From Semisulcospira habei (lineage: Eukaryota > Mollusca > Gastropoda > Semisulcospiridae), in assembly GCA_036245525.1 (NCBI GenBank), contig BTPG01000002.1:164569393-164633392 (forward strand): a stretch of DNA of 64,000 nt, given 5' to 3'. Below are positions 63,755 to 64,000 of this stretch, piece by piece. Position numbers and translations under genes: made by a program. The notes under the pieces were generated by a model. It had not been told where the DNA came from. It saw nothing but the letters and a program-made list of their open reading frames with translations, and did not search any database. The stretch's first letter is position 1, and every line of letters begins with the position of its first letter.

Positions 63755-64000
63755 CAGCAAGACACAAAACAAGAATGGCAAAGCCCTCAAGGCTCACGTG
63801 CATGACCGATCCATGTAATTAATTGCCTGTGTGACCTTGACCTTCCAACAGGTCACTGAAATGAGCAAGTGTTTAAATGTTCTAAAATTACATAAGGAAA
63901 TGGTTGGCATTTTTAGCCGCAAAATTTACGCATTTTCACTTTTGTCAGGCTCCCATGACCCTTGACATTTTTTTTAGTACAGGTAGTGAACCAAATTAGT
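63755..64000. mobile_element. Start of a GGTCA-rich family K element, cut by the window edge
   Basis: ACAAGAATGGCAAAGCCC and TCACGTGCATGACCGATCC match the opening at 11877; TGTGACCTTGACC follows. Confidence 0.5.

Overview
This is a eukaryotic, intron-bearing and extremely repeat-rich window. The mix of phase-1 calcium-binding EGF exons, many non-LTR retrotransposon families, long (TC)n, (TG)n and (GATA)n microsatellites and dispersed AAGGTCA-rich spacers suggests a lophotrochozoan animal, most likely a marine mollusc (gastropod). That assignment is inference. No rRNA, tRNA, CRISPR array or bacterial operon is visible.

Three host genes can be supported from splice sites and reading phase. Gene B (plus strand, 32287-44320) has four exons whose phases all fit. 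It would encode a 156-residue secreted protein with a signal peptide, eight cysteines and two N-glycosylation sequons; I do not recognise the family. Gene A (plus strand, exons at 11270-11361 and 21623-21729) is the 3' part of an upstream paralogue. It has the same intron phases, the same block around Tyr-Met-Leu-Gly-Arg, and the same Cys-x8-Cys in its last exon. An EGF-repeat gene (minus strand, 63099 down to 57430) shows four calcium-binding EGF modules, each on its own phase 1-1 exon.

Layout: 1-11 kb is a chain of retroelements sitting in and between (TC)n tracts: a nearly intact LINE (LINE-A), a second LINE (LINE-B) carrying two nested insertions, and 5'-truncated tails. 11-22 kb is gene A with a 10 kb intron that holds LINE-D (with a nested proline-rich ORF element), an RTE-type fragment and a head-to-head LINE pair whose tail ends 5 bp before the splice acceptor. 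22-32 kb is a field of palindromic MITEs. 32-44 kb is gene B, with an antisense LINE (LINE-E) in intron 1 and a long AT-rich intron 2. 45-57 kb holds a diverged direct duplicate of the 28-31.5 kb region, interrupted by a solo LTR and by a 65-bp satellite grown inside one arm of a palindromic element. 57-63 kb is the EGF gene, with a second solo LTR in an intron.

The most notable observations are: the tandem pair of undescribed cysteine-rich secreted genes; the satellite derived from a MITE arm; reciprocal empty and filled insertion sites between the duplicated segments; retroelements repeatedly ending in (TC)n microsatellites with a conserved 3' hairpin; and several unrelated palindrome families that all end in TTAA. 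Coordinates of diverged repeats are approximate; exon boundaries and target-site duplications were read base by base.
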